NCBI RefSeq assembly: GCF_000800805.1
Contig: NZ_CP010070.1
Location: 1 to 64,000, forward strand
DNA from: Candidatus Methanoplasma termitum
Lineage (GTDB): Archaea; Thermoplasmatota; Thermoplasmata; Methanomassiliicoccales; Methanomethylophilaceae
DNA length: 64,000 nucleotides
Direction: 5' to 3'
Positions 43,955-51,251 of this stretch are shown in pieces (the stretch's first letter is position 1; each line of letters opens with the position of its first letter). The notes under the pieces are model-generated. The model searched no databases and had not been told where the DNA came from. It saw nothing but the letters and a program-made list of their open reading frames with translations. Made by a program: the position numbers and the translations under genes.

Positions 43955-44796
43955 GTACATTTCCCGATCTTTGGAAAAGGCCGAGAAGCCGTCCGTTGAT
44001 AGTTGGGATACTAAACCTTACCCCCGATTCCTTTTCGGACGGGGGTAAATATCTTTCAAAAAAAGATGCGCTTGAGCATGCACATTTCCTTATAAGGTCT
44101 GGCGCCGACATCATTGATATCGGAGGCGAATCCACAAGACCCGGCTCCGATGCTGTTACCGTCGAGGAAGAGCTGAGCAGGGTCATTGACGTGATCGAAG
44201 AGCTCGCATCGACTACCGACGTACCATTATCGATAGACACAACGAAACCCGTCGTTGCGGAAGCATCATTGAACGCAGGCGCGGTGATGATAAACGACAT
44301 AAGCGGGCTTAGAGAAGAAGCAATGATCAGGACGGCGATCGAATATGACGCCGCAGTCGTCATCACGCATATGCACGGAACACCTAAGACATTTCTCTTC
44401 GATACGATGAGAGGCGATGCCAACGGAGAGATCAAAAGATTCCTCGGGGACAGAGCGGAATACGCAACAGGCAAAGGGATGAAGGAAGGGAATATTATCA
44501 TAGACCCAGGCATCGGATTCGGCAAGACCGCCGAACAGGACATGAGCATAATAGAGAACAGCGGATGGTTCAGTGATAGGTATCCGATACTAATTGCCCC
44601 ATCCAGAAAAAAGTTCCTCTCAAAATACTGTCCGGATATGGATAAAGACCAGGCCACCGCGGTCGTATCGGGCATTGCAGCCGAGAATGGAGCAGGTCTT
44701 TTGAGAGTGCACAATGTTCCATTGGTCTTATCTTATCTCGAAAACAAAAAACCTGAGAAAATCAACCATTCCTTAGGAAGAAGCCAGCTACGATGA
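43951..44796 (+). CDS. folP: Dihydropteroate synthase
   Basis: This 281-aa enzyme joins p-aminobenzoate to the pterin in folate synthesis. The three hallmark stretches are present: GILNLTPDSFSDGG, DIGGESTRPGSDAV and SIDTTKP, with IAPSRKKFLSKYC near the C-terminus. Many methanogens make methanopterin by another route, so a classical DHPS fits an organism using tetrahydrofolate. It overlaps the LarA fusion by 4 bp and, convergently, the zinc-ribbon gene by 35 bp. Confidence 0.93.
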   Translation: MSTFPDLWKRPRSRPLIVGILNLTPDSFSDGGKYLSKKDALEHAHFLIRSGADIIDIGGESTRPGSDAVTVEEELSRVIDVIEELASTTDVPLSIDTTKPVVAEASLNAGAVMINDISGLREEAMIRTAIEYDAAVVITHMHGTPKTFLFDTMRGDANGEIKRFLGDRAEYATGKGMKEGNIIIDPGIGFGKTAEQDMSIIENSGWFSDRYPILIAPSRKKFLSKYCPDMDKDQATAVVSGIAAENGAGLLRVHNVPLVLSYLENKKPEKINHSLGRSQLR

Positions 44797-44968
44797 TGAT
44801 CGCGACGCTCACCGCCGTTATCACGGCAAATCGAATATTGCTATTCTTATCCTTTTTGATCCTGGCCTGTTCCTTCCAGTAACAGTCCTCTGAGCAAAAT
44901 GCCCTGTCAAACGGCACAGGATCCCCGCAGAACTTACAATGATCATGTTCGGGCAGTCTTATCGACAT
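44762..44968 (-). CDS. Small zinc-ribbon membrane protein (DUF2116-like)
   Basis: This 68-aa protein has an N-terminal zinc-binding motif (HCKFCGDPVPFDRAFCSEDCY) and one C-terminal transmembrane helix (about 47-66). This layout is typical of the archaeal DUF2116 family. Function unknown. Its last 35 bp overlap the end of folP on the other strand. Confidence 0.8.
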   Translation of the reverse strand: MSIRLPEHDHCKFCGDPVPFDRAFCSEDCYWKEQARIKKDKNSNIRFAVITAVSVAIIIVAGFFLRNG

Positions 44969-45037
44969 TGACCGATTATGGCGGTCATAGTTTAAATCTC
45001 TCTTGCCGGTTTAAGCTGAAAGCTGGCAGCCCAACCG

Positions 45038-45043
45038 TTTTAT
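45038..45043 (+). promoter_or_regulatory. TATA box of the ubiquitin-like operon
   Basis: TTTATA is centred about 26 bp before the GTG at 45066, and no ribosome-binding site precedes that codon. This predicts a leaderless transcript that starts at the E1 gene. Confidence 0.55.
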
Positions 45044-45065
45044 ACCGAAAGAAAATGGTCGGTCT

Positions 45066-45833
45066 GTGAAAGTGCGGGAATATGACGCCGACAGATTCGA
45101 CAGGATGAGAAGGATCGATTGGTTGGACATGGTGAGGATACAGAGTGCAAGGTGCCTCGTGGTCGGCGCCGGCGCGCTCGGGAATGAGGTAATGAAATGC
45201 ATGCTGCTGGCAGGTTTCAGGGATATTACAATAGTAGATATGGACGAGGTCGTTGTCTCTAACCTAAGCAGGTGCGTGTTCTTCAGAGAAAGCGATAACG
45301 GGAAAAAGAAAGCGGAAGTTGTTGCCGAAAGGGCGGCAGACCTCTATCCGGGGTCAAAGATAACTCCGATCACAGCGAAGATACAGGATCTGGATGATTG
45401 GGAATTCGATCTCGTATTCGGGTGTTTGGACAACATCACGGCAAGGTTGCATGTGAACTCCCATGCAAGGTACAATAAGATACCCTACATCGATGGCGCC
45501 ACCGACGGGTTCAGAGGGAAAGTGCAAGTTGTGTTGGAAACAGGTCCCTGTTTGGAGTGCGGGATGAACAGCAGCCATATGAAGGTCATGGACGAAAGGT
45601 TCTCATGTACGGGAGAGGGGTCCGTCTTCATTCCGAAGTTCGCAGCAGAGATAACGACCACATCGATAATCGCAGCTACTCAGGTAAGAGAAGCAATAAA
45701 ACTATTATCAGGGAGAAGAGATTCCTGCGTCAGGAATGTCATGTATTATGACGGGCTGTCGGGGGCTATGGCGGATCTTGAGATCTCTGAGGACAGCAGC
45801 TGTCCGAACCACTTTACAGAGGGATCAAAATGA
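45066..45833 (+). CDS. E1-like ubiquitin-activating enzyme
   Basis: This 255-aa ThiF/MoeB/E1-fold protein would adenylate the C-terminal glycine of the ubiquitin-like protein encoded next. Visible are the nucleotide loop VVGAGALGNE (32-41), IVDMDEVVVSNLSR (56-69) with the ribose-binding acid and conserved Asn/Arg, and FGCLDN (118-123). A zinc site has CLEC (162-165) paired with SCPNH near the C-terminus. C181 in FSCTGEG is placed like the catalytic Cys of Uba2/Uba3, so a thioester-forming E1 is likely, not a MoeB. It is a minimal single-domain E1. The stop overlaps the ubiquitin-like gene (ATGA). No rhodanese domain or MoaD/ThiS partner is visible. Confidence 0.9.
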   Translation: MKVREYDADRFDRMRRIDWLDMVRIQSARCLVVGAGALGNEVMKCMLLAGFRDITIVDMDEVVVSNLSRCVFFRESDNGKKKAEVVAERAADLYPGSKITPITAKIQDLDDWEFDLVFGCLDNITARLHVNSHARYNKIPYIDGATDGFRGKVQVVLETGPCLECGMNSSHMKVMDERFSCTGEGSVFIPKFAAEITTTSIIAATQVREAIKLLSGRRDSCVRNVMYYDGLSGAMADLEISEDSSCPNHFTEGSK

Positions 45834-46072
45834 CCGTAAGAGTCACCGTAGTGAACACAATGAATGGTTCATCCATAAGGATGGAATTGGAATCTTATGA
45901 GTCCGTCGAGGACATAATAGACACCGCCGCAGAATACTGGGGCAAGGCCGCGGGAGCTTATGTTCTCAGAAAAGGGTCCAAGCTTCTGAACAAGAAACAG
46001 AAGATCGGGGATATCAATCTCAAAGATGATGACAAGATCGAAATGATCCCAGACCCGGAAGGCGGTAGCTGA
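45830..46072 (+). CDS. Ubiquitin-like modifier with C-terminal GG
   Basis: This 80-aa protein fits a beta-grasp fold: an N-terminal hairpin (TVRVTVVN..SSIRMELE), a central helix (VEDIIDTAAEYWG), then strands YVLRKGSKLL and DKIEMIP. It ends PEGGS, so the diglycine at 78-79 is followed by one serine that must be removed before activation, presumably by the JAMM peptidase in the same operon. It overlaps the E1 gene and abuts the E2 gene with one base between. The similarity is to the fold and the context, not to a named modifier. Confidence 0.87.
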   Translation: MTVRVTVVNTMNGSSIRMELESYESVEDIIDTAAEYWGKAAGAYVLRKGSKLLNKKQKIGDINLKDDDKIEMIPDPEGGS

Positions 46073-46073
46073 G

Positions 46074-46559
46074 ATGGGTCTGGTGAGACAGGTACTGATA
46101 AAAAGGATCAACAACGAGATCCTCGGTCTGAAATCTCACCTTAATGTCAGGATAAAAGAAGTGCCCGATGATGTAGAGTTCCCGATCGAAATAAGGATCG
46201 CACTGAAGAACATCCCCGCAAGAATATCAAAGGATCAGGTGAGCGGCGAACACATCCTGTCCATTATTGTTACCGAGAACTATCCGTACGAAAGGCCCAG
46301 AGCCAAATGGATGACGCCGATATTCCATCCGAACATAATGATGCCGGAGGACGGCGGATATGTCTGCGTCAAAATGTTGGACGATTGGTCATTCGGTTCA
46401 TCTTTGTTATCATTCGTGAGAGGCGTGGAACAGCTGATATCGGAACCGAACCCGAAGAATCCCTTTGGTACGGACTCATGCCTGGAGGCGGCGAAGTGGT
46501 ACTCGGCGAATAAACCCAGGATCGAAGCCGAGGTCAATTACGGTGGGCGCAATGCCTAA
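46074..46559 (+). CDS. E2-like ubiquitin-conjugating enzyme
   Basis: This 161-aa protein has a canonical UBC fold. Diagnostic stretches are NYPYERPRAKWMTPIFHPN (69-87, containing the HPN tripeptide), then GGYVCVKMLDDWSF with the catalytic Cys98 and the conserved Trp, and SFVRGVEQLISEPNPKNP (113-130), which closely follows eukaryotic E2 enzymes. It would accept the modifier from the E1 as a thioester and pass it to lysines. Its 3' end overlaps the JAMM gene by 8 bp. Canonical E2 enzymes are rare in archaea outside Asgard and Caldiarchaeum-type lineages, so this is a strong call with an unusual distribution. Confidence 0.93.
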   Translation: MGLVRQVLIKRINNEILGLKSHLNVRIKEVPDDVEFPIEIRIALKNIPARISKDQVSGEHILSIIVTENYPYERPRAKWMTPIFHPNIMMPEDGGYVCVKMLDDWSFGSSLLSFVRGVEQLISEPNPKNPFGTDSCLEAAKWYSANKPRIEAEVNYGGRNA

Positions 46560-47052
46560 GATAATCTCTTCCGATACCCCGGAGATAGAATTCAGGAAAA
46601 GACCGGTAAAGGGTGTTAATCTGTTTGTAAGCGAGAGTGTGATAACAGCGATGACAGAACACGCCGAATCCGGATATGCGGAGAACAAAGAGGTCATGGG
46701 GCTGTTGGCAGGTTATATTTTCAAAGACGATGAGGGGATGTATGTCCGCATCGAGGATGCCGTGACGTCGGAACTCGAAGCGGACGAGGTGAGCGTGAGA
46801 TTCAAAAAAGAAAATCTTGAAGAACTTTTTGACTCTATTGACAATTGCGAGGGCGACGCGGTTGTCGGATGGTACCATTCTCATCTCGGTATCGGATGTT
46901 ATCTTTCGGAAGTTGACATAAGGACGCACATGGGATTATTCGGAGGGGAGATAGGGTTTGCGGTCGTAATAGACCCTTCCGATTCGACCCTTGCTGTTTT
47001 CTCATGCGATGACTACAAACCAAAAATCGTCTCGATGATAGTGTTCAACTGA
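46552..47052 (+). CDS. JAMM (MPN+) deubiquitinase-like metalloprotease
   Basis: This 166-aa protein (ATG at 46552; upstream in-frame codons lie inside the E2 gene) carries a full JAMM zinc site: Glu47 in KEVMGLL and HxH-x7-S-x2-D at H109, H111, S119 and D122. The active-site stretch VVGWYHSHLGIGCYLSEVD closely resembles proteasomal Rpn11 rather than bacterial RadC or Mec+. It probably trims the GGS tail of the modifier and removes it from targets. It is the last gene of the four-gene cluster and abuts the convergent hexuloisomerase gene with no gap. Confidence 0.93.
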   Translation: MPKIISSDTPEIEFRKRPVKGVNLFVSESVITAMTEHAESGYAENKEVMGLLAGYIFKDDEGMYVRIEDAVTSELEADEVSVRFKKENLEELFDSIDNCEGDAVVGWYHSHLGIGCYLSEVDIRTHMGLFGGEIGFAVVIDPSDSTLAVFSCDDYKPKIVSMIVFN

Positions 47053-47592
47053 TCATACCCAGATGGCATGTCTTTTCCGCATGTCCTCTTCCGTGACATT
47101 AAGTCTCCGCATCAGTTCCGGTACGATGCAGTCGAAGAAGAAAAGAACGGTATCCTCGAAGATCGTACCCAGCGGTGCCAATTTGGAATCGGCCTCGTAC
47201 TTTGTGATATTAAAGATGATTGTAGTGTTGGAGGCGGCGGCAAGTTTGCTTGTCCCGGACGATGTCAGCGATACTACATGTGACCCGACGCGCCTGGCTA
47301 TTTCGGCCGTTTGAACAACGGACATAGTCCGCCCGGTGTTAGAGATCAATAGTGTAAGATCGTTCTTTCCGATGATCGGGGTGGTCATGTCTCCGACGAA
47401 ATGTACGTTCAATCCCAGCTGCACCATCCTCACGGAAAACAACTGTCCGATGAGACCGGACCTTCCGGAACCGTAAACAAAGATCTTTTCCTTTGAGATT
47501 ATGAGGTCGATCAGAACATTCCATTCGCTCTCCGGGATGGAATAAACTACCGCCTTACAGCGCTCTTTGAGATAATCCATCGTCTCCCGCAA
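47053..47592 (-). CDS. hxlB: 6-phospho-3-hexuloisomerase (SIS domain)
   Basis: This 179-aa SIS-fold protein matches the Phi/HxlB family, which interconverts 3-hexulose-6-phosphate and fructose-6-phosphate. Features are FVYGSGRSGLIGQLFSVRMVQLG, the sugar-phosphate loop ISNTGRTMSVV, and the conserved PLGTIFEDTVLFFFD. In many archaea this pathway run in reverse makes ribulose-5-phosphate. It converges on the JAMM gene and follows the TIM-barrel gene by 4 bp, so those two form an operon. Confidence 0.87.
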   Translation of the reverse strand: MRETMDYLKERCKAVVYSIPESEWNVLIDLIISKEKIFVYGSGRSGLIGQLFSVRMVQLGLNVHFVGDMTTPIIGKNDLTLLISNTGRTMSVVQTAEIARRVGSHVVSLTSSGTSKLAAASNTTIIFNITKYEADSKLAPLGTIFEDTVLFFFDCIVPELMRRLNVTEEDMRKRHAIWV

Positions 47593-47596
47593 GGTT

Positions 47597-48637
47597 TCAT
47601 TCCTCTGCCGCTGCGGCCAGTTCGGCCTTTTTCTTCTCTTTAAGTGCTTTGGCCACTCTTTTGCTCAGTACCCTTTCATTAATGATCCTCATATACATCG
47701 CATCATGTTCCAGCAAGGGGGAGGACGATATTATCGTCGCATCCGGATTGAGGGTGCAGAGTGCTTCCGCCAATGGTTCGAATTTCAAATCCCCTTTCTT
47801 GATAGGGGTGAGCCTCTTCTCATTTCCGTCGCTGTATTCAACACCTGCAAATGCGGCGTGAATACTGCTTTTACAATACGGCTCCACCTGCTGAATCAGG
47901 TCAATAAAATCCTCCGGTTCTGTAAGCGAACCGTTGGTCCTTGAGTGGTGGTGCGGGAAGTTTATGACCGGAACAATGCCGTCAATCGAATCGCATAGAT
48001 CCAATATCTGATCCAATGACCCGTATGCGGACTGGTGGCCGGTGATCTCCACTCCGAGCTTAGGGCGGATCTTGTTGTCTTTCCACCATTCCATAATGGT
48101 TGCCACATTTTCCTCGATGTTCGCATCCGTTTCTTCTCTGGACATCTTTCCTGTGTACAGACCGAGGCCTGTCACCACGATATCTCCGTCTAGGGCATTA
48201 ACAATGGTTGCCGCTCTTCTGATGTTGTCGATGCACGACTCGGTGATCTCGGTGTTCATACCCAGATCCATGTAATAGGGAGTATGCAGTGAAACACTTA
48301 CATCCAATCTTTTTGCGATCTCTCCGATACCGTAGAGTTCGCCGAAGCTGTTGGTTATTCCGGACGGCATATAGATAAGGACATCATCCTCTTCGACGAT
48401 CTCCTCCGGGTCAGATATTATCTCGCCGTCCCTGTCCACTTCAACGACGAATCCCTCTTCAATGTCCATGATCCTGATGCCTATCTCTTCCTCATTGGGG
48501 ACCCTTCCGTAAACGCCCGCCCTCACCATCTGGATGCCGAGTGCGTTCAGACTGAGGTTATGTACATCCTCGATCCCATCTTTCAATGTTCGTCCTTTAC
48601 AAGACAGGGGTATTCCGGCAGGTCCGAATCTTATCAT
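47597..48637 (-). CDS. Endonuclease IV-like TIM-barrel protein
   Basis: This 346-aa protein resembles the AP endonuclease family 2 / xylose-isomerase-like TIM barrel found in archaea. It shows FGPAGIPLSCKG at the start, SLHTPYYMDL, GVEITGHQSAYGSLDQILDLCD and INFPHHHSRTNG, with His, Glu and Asp positions suited to a trinuclear zinc site. An insert around residues 50-100 (acidic, EEGFVVEVDRDGEIISDPEE) departs from standard Nfo. DNA repair at abasic sites is plausible but not proven for this subgroup. The alanine-rich charged C-terminus is probably unstructured. Confidence 0.78.
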   Translation of the reverse strand: MIRFGPAGIPLSCKGRTLKDGIEDVHNLSLNALGIQMVRAGVYGRVPNEEEIGIRIMDIEEGFVVEVDRDGEIISDPEEIVEEDDVLIYMPSGITNSFGELYGIGEIAKRLDVSVSLHTPYYMDLGMNTEITESCIDNIRRAATIVNALDGDIVVTGLGLYTGKMSREETDANIEENVATIMEWWKDNKIRPKLGVEITGHQSAYGSLDQILDLCDSIDGIVPVINFPHHHSRTNGSLTEPEDFIDLIQQVEPYCKSSIHAAFAGVEYSDGNEKRLTPIKKGDLKFEPLAEALCTLNPDATIISSSPLLEHDAMYMRIINERVLSKRVAKALKEKKKAELAAAAEE

Positions 48638-48782
48638 GGCATCACCGATAATAACATGGGAATGCAGGAAGGTATTAAAACATGTGTACGCACATAATAG
48701 GGAAAAAAGATAAAAGGAATTCAGGATAGTTTTATAAACAACCTATTCATACGACGGTTACCCGTGTCGGGAGAGTCAGAAT

Positions 48783-49142
48783 ATGAGTGGAATCAAAACA
48801 AACCCCCAGCTCGTTGCCTTGATCTTCGATCTTAAGGCAAAGACAAGGGAGAACGAGGCCGCTATCTGGCGAGACATAGCGCTTAGGCTTGAAAAACCGA
48901 AAAGGAACTGGGCCGAAGCGAACCTCAGCAAACTGGAAAGGTATGCACAGGACGGAGAGACGATACTTGTCCCCGGAAAAGTTCTCGCAGCAGGAAGCGT
49001 AACCAAAAAATTAACAGTGGCAGCATACGATTTCTCGGATGCGGCAGCAGCAGGTATCAAAGCTGCCGGAGGAGAGACGATGACAATAAGAGAGCTCATG
49101 GAGAACAACCCCAAAGGCTCCGGCGTGAGGATCATGAGGTGA
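48783..49142 (+). CDS. rpl18e: Large ribosomal subunit protein eL18 (L18e)
   Basis: This 119-aa archaeal/eukaryotic 50S protein is recognised from TNPQLVALIFDLK, WRDIALRLEKPKRNWAEANLSKLE and VPGKVLAAGSVTKKLTVAAYDFS. It opens the conserved L18e-L13-S9-RpoN operon. TTTTATAAA at about 48730 is a likely TATA box. Its stop overlaps the ribosome-binding site of rpl13. Confidence 0.96.
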   Translation: MSGIKTNPQLVALIFDLKAKTRENEAAIWRDIALRLEKPKRNWAEANLSKLERYAQDGETILVPGKVLAAGSVTKKLTVAAYDFSDAAAAGIKAAGGETMTIRELMENNPKGSGVRIMR

Positions 49143-49147
49143 TATGT

Positions 49148-49573
49148 ATGGTTACAGTCATTGATGCAAAAGGATTGGTCTACGGAAGGCTTGCAAGCAA
49201 CATCGCAGAGATGGTCCTGGCAGGAGAGGAAGTAGTGGTCCTCAACGCTGAACAGATAATCATAACGGGGAACAGAGATGTGGTCTTTGCTTACTTCAAA
49301 CAGAAAGTTGACCACGGAGACACCACAAAGAGAAAGGGGCCATTCTACCCCCGCAGAGCGGATCTGCTCTTCAAACGCTGCGTAAGAGGAATGATACACT
49401 TCCAGAACACAACCGGAAGGGAAGCATACAGGAGGCTCCACGTTTACGTCGGAACTCCCAAACAGTTCGAGTCATGCGAGAAACTGAGGCCCGAAGAGGC
49501 GATCAGAGAGATCACCGGCAAATATACGACCCTGGGAGCCGTTTCAAAATTCCTGGGATCCAATGTGAGATGA
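49148..49573 (+). CDS. rpl13: Large ribosomal subunit protein uL13
   Basis: L13 (141 aa) with VIDAKGLVYGRLAS, GPFYPRRADLLFKRCVRGM and FLGSNVR. The in-frame GTG at 49139 overlaps the L18e stop; GAGGTGA at 49136-49142 fixes the start at the ATG at 49148. It is the second gene of the operon. Confidence 0.96.
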   Translation: MVTVIDAKGLVYGRLASNIAEMVLAGEEVVVLNAEQIIITGNRDVVFAYFKQKVDHGDTTKRKGPFYPRRADLLFKRCVRGMIHFQNTTGREAYRRLHVYVGTPKQFESCEKLRPEEAIREITGKYTTLGAVSKFLGSNVR

Positions 49574-49577
49574 TCCT

Positions 49578-49976
49578 ATGGAGCACGTAAACACAAGCGG
49601 AAAAAGAAAGACGGCTATCGCAAGGGCAACCGTCAAAGAAGGTACCGGAAAGGTAACGATCAACAAGACGCCGCTGGAGATATACAGCCCCGAGCTTGCA
49701 AAGCTCAAGATCCTGGAGCCCCTCGGCCTCGTGCCGGAGAAGGCTGAAAAAGTGGATATATCTGTATTGGTCAACGGCGGAGGGGTCATGGGTCAGGCGG
49801 CGGCAGCAAGAACAGCTATCGCAAGAGGACTCGTAGACTTCTACAAGGACGAGGAGCTTGAGGCAGTGTTCAGAGCGTATGACAGGACACTGATCATCAA
49901 CGACACAAGAAGGAAACTTCCGAAAAACCCCCTCGGACACGGTGCTCGTGCCAAGAAGCAGAAGTCATACCGTTAA
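49578..49976 (+). CDS. rps9: Small ribosomal subunit protein uS9
   Basis: S9 (132 aa) with the N-terminal SGKRKTAIARATVKEGTG and the C-terminal tail GHGARAKKQKSYR, which reaches the P-site tRNA in other ribosomes. It lies 4 bp after rpl13 and is followed by rpoN. Length is normal. Confidence 0.96.
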   Translation: MEHVNTSGKRKTAIARATVKEGTGKVTINKTPLEIYSPELAKLKILEPLGLVPEKAEKVDISVLVNGGGVMGQAAAARTAIARGLVDFYKDEELEAVFRAYDRTLIINDTRRKLPKNPLGHGARAKKQKSYR

Positions 49977-49985
49977 GGTGATATC

Positions 49986-50177
49986 ATGATAATACCGGTG
50001 AGATGTTTCACATGCGGAAAGGTGGTTGGAAGCGCCTACCCCGAGTACGTTAAACGCGTAGGAATGGGAGAGAACCCCAAGGATGTCCTGGACAGCCTGG
50101 GGTTCGAGAGATACTGCTGCCGCAGGATGATCGTATCCCACGCAGACCTCATCGGAGAGATAGCACCTCTCGGATAA
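49986..50177 (+). CDS. rpoN: RNA polymerase subunit N (Rpb10 homologue)
   Basis: This 63-aa zinc-bundle subunit has the atypical zinc motif CFTCG (7-11) and CCRRM (44-48), which is the Rpb10 signature. It is the last gene of the L18e-L13-S9 operon, a conserved archaeal order. The ATG follows an AAGGTGA site. Confidence 0.96.
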   Translation: MIIPVRCFTCGKVVGSAYPEYVKRVGMGENPKDVLDSLGFERYCCRRMIVSHADLIGEIAPLG

Positions 50178-50201
50178 ACCTCTTAAAACAAACTAATTTA
50201 T

Positions 50202-50274
50202 GGGCCCGTGGGGTAGCTTGGTATCCTTGCAGCTTGGGGTGCTGTTGACTCCAGTTCAAATCTGGACGGGCTCA
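50202..50274 (+). tRNA. tRNA-Pro (anticodon GGG)
   Basis: Acceptor stem GGGCCCG/CGGGCTC, anticodon stem GCAGC/GCTGT with loop TTGGGGT (anticodon GGG), and T-arm TCCAG-TTCAAAT-CTGGA. The discriminator is A. The alternative register (TGG) leaves a broken stem. Confidence 0.88.
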
Positions 50275-50819
50275 CCTATTTTCACAGCCAGCACTTAAAT
50301 GTATTGGATCAATAACTTTCATCTGCAAAAATAAGAGATTGTAAAAATCGGTTATTTATTTCTTTTTTGTTTAACTTTTTAACTTTTTGAATACTTTAAA
50401 TGATAGGTCATCATTAGAAAAAACTAAAAGTTAAATTCAAGTCAAAAGTCAAATCAACATGAAAGTTACAAAGTAAATACAGAATTACAGCAGGGTCGAG
50501 ACATAAAAAGCAATTGAGGGCACAATGGCCGTTATTGATTGAGATATTATCTACTGCTTTCAATTTACATTCGTTTGTTATCATTATAGCAAACCATAGA
50601 CAAAAATGAGCGCATGAATTTATCTAAACAACAATTGTAATGTGCTTTAATACATTTATGGAATTATGCTCCGTTCGCCTTTTTTAGCGGTAGCCAGCAA
50701 AACGATCCAATGATGACAGGCATTATAGAGTGAATTATACGACAGATTAAATGTCCCGAATGAGTACATGTGAATGCTATGTCCTTTCAAAGAAGGGCAA
50801 AAAAAGAGAGGTTGTGAAA
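50275..50819 (+). other. AT-rich spacer without a visible gene
   Basis: T-rich runs at about 50352-50388 could terminate the upstream operon or the tRNA. I see no coding frame or tRNA. ATTATACGA at about 50731 may be the TATA region of the acidic protein gene downstream. Confidence 0.5.
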
Positions 50820-51164
50820 ATGACTAAAAAGAAGGACACAAAGGTAAAAGAGATCGAACCGACCGAAGAACAGATCAAAGCCACAGAGATCCTCATGATG
50901 ATAGACGGCATGGGTACCGCCGGCCGCGAAATACTCAGAAAAGAGCTTGAAATAAACAGAAAAGGCCTAATAGATATCAAGATCAAACTCGGCGAGATCC
51001 TGGAAGGAAAAGGAGCGATGGATAAGAACGAGTTCTTCTGGTTGCGCGAGATAACACTGGATATATTCCTTGATGTGCTTGAGGATGAAGAAGATGAATG
51101 GGAAGACGATGACTTTGAGATAGACATCGAGGAAGACGATGAAGAGGATGATGAAGAGGACTGA
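50820..51164 (+). CDS. Small acidic protein, unrecognised
   Basis: This 114-aa protein has a lysine-rich start (MTKKKDTKVKEIEP), a helical middle (EEQIKATEILMMIDGMGTAGREILRKELE) and a strongly acidic C-terminal tail of almost only D and E from about residue 90. I do not recognise a family. The ATG at 50820 is preceded by GAGAGG at suitable distance; the frame is open 23 codons further upstream without a comparable site. The acidic tail suggests binding to a basic partner, but this is a guess. It is followed by a hairpin terminator. Confidence 0.6.
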   Translation: MTKKKDTKVKEIEPTEEQIKATEILMMIDGMGTAGREILRKELEINRKGLIDIKIKLGEILEGKGAMDKNEFFWLREITLDIFLDVLEDEEDEWEDDDFEIDIEEDDEEDDEED

Positions 51165-51201
51165 TCAGCACCAGCCCCGAAACATGTGACCGATCCATCT
51201 A

Positions 51202-51225
51202 AACGAGGCTTTTTACAGCCTCGTT
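51202..51225. terminator. Hairpin between convergent genes, likely bidirectional terminator
   Basis: A perfect 9-bp stem AACGAGGCT/AGCCTCGTT with a 6-base loop (TTTTAC) lies between the 3' ends of two convergent genes and is followed by TTTTCTTT on the plus strand. Confidence 0.65.
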
Positions 51226-51251
51226 GAAACTTTTCTTTGAGAAACAAACAC

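Noticed and set aside
45066-45833. E1-like protein as a molybdopterin or thiamine MoeB/ThiF
   Set aside because: The neighbours are an E2 and an Rpn11-like JAMM rather than moa/thi genes, and a Cys placed as in Uba2/Uba3 is present; the E1 call fits better.
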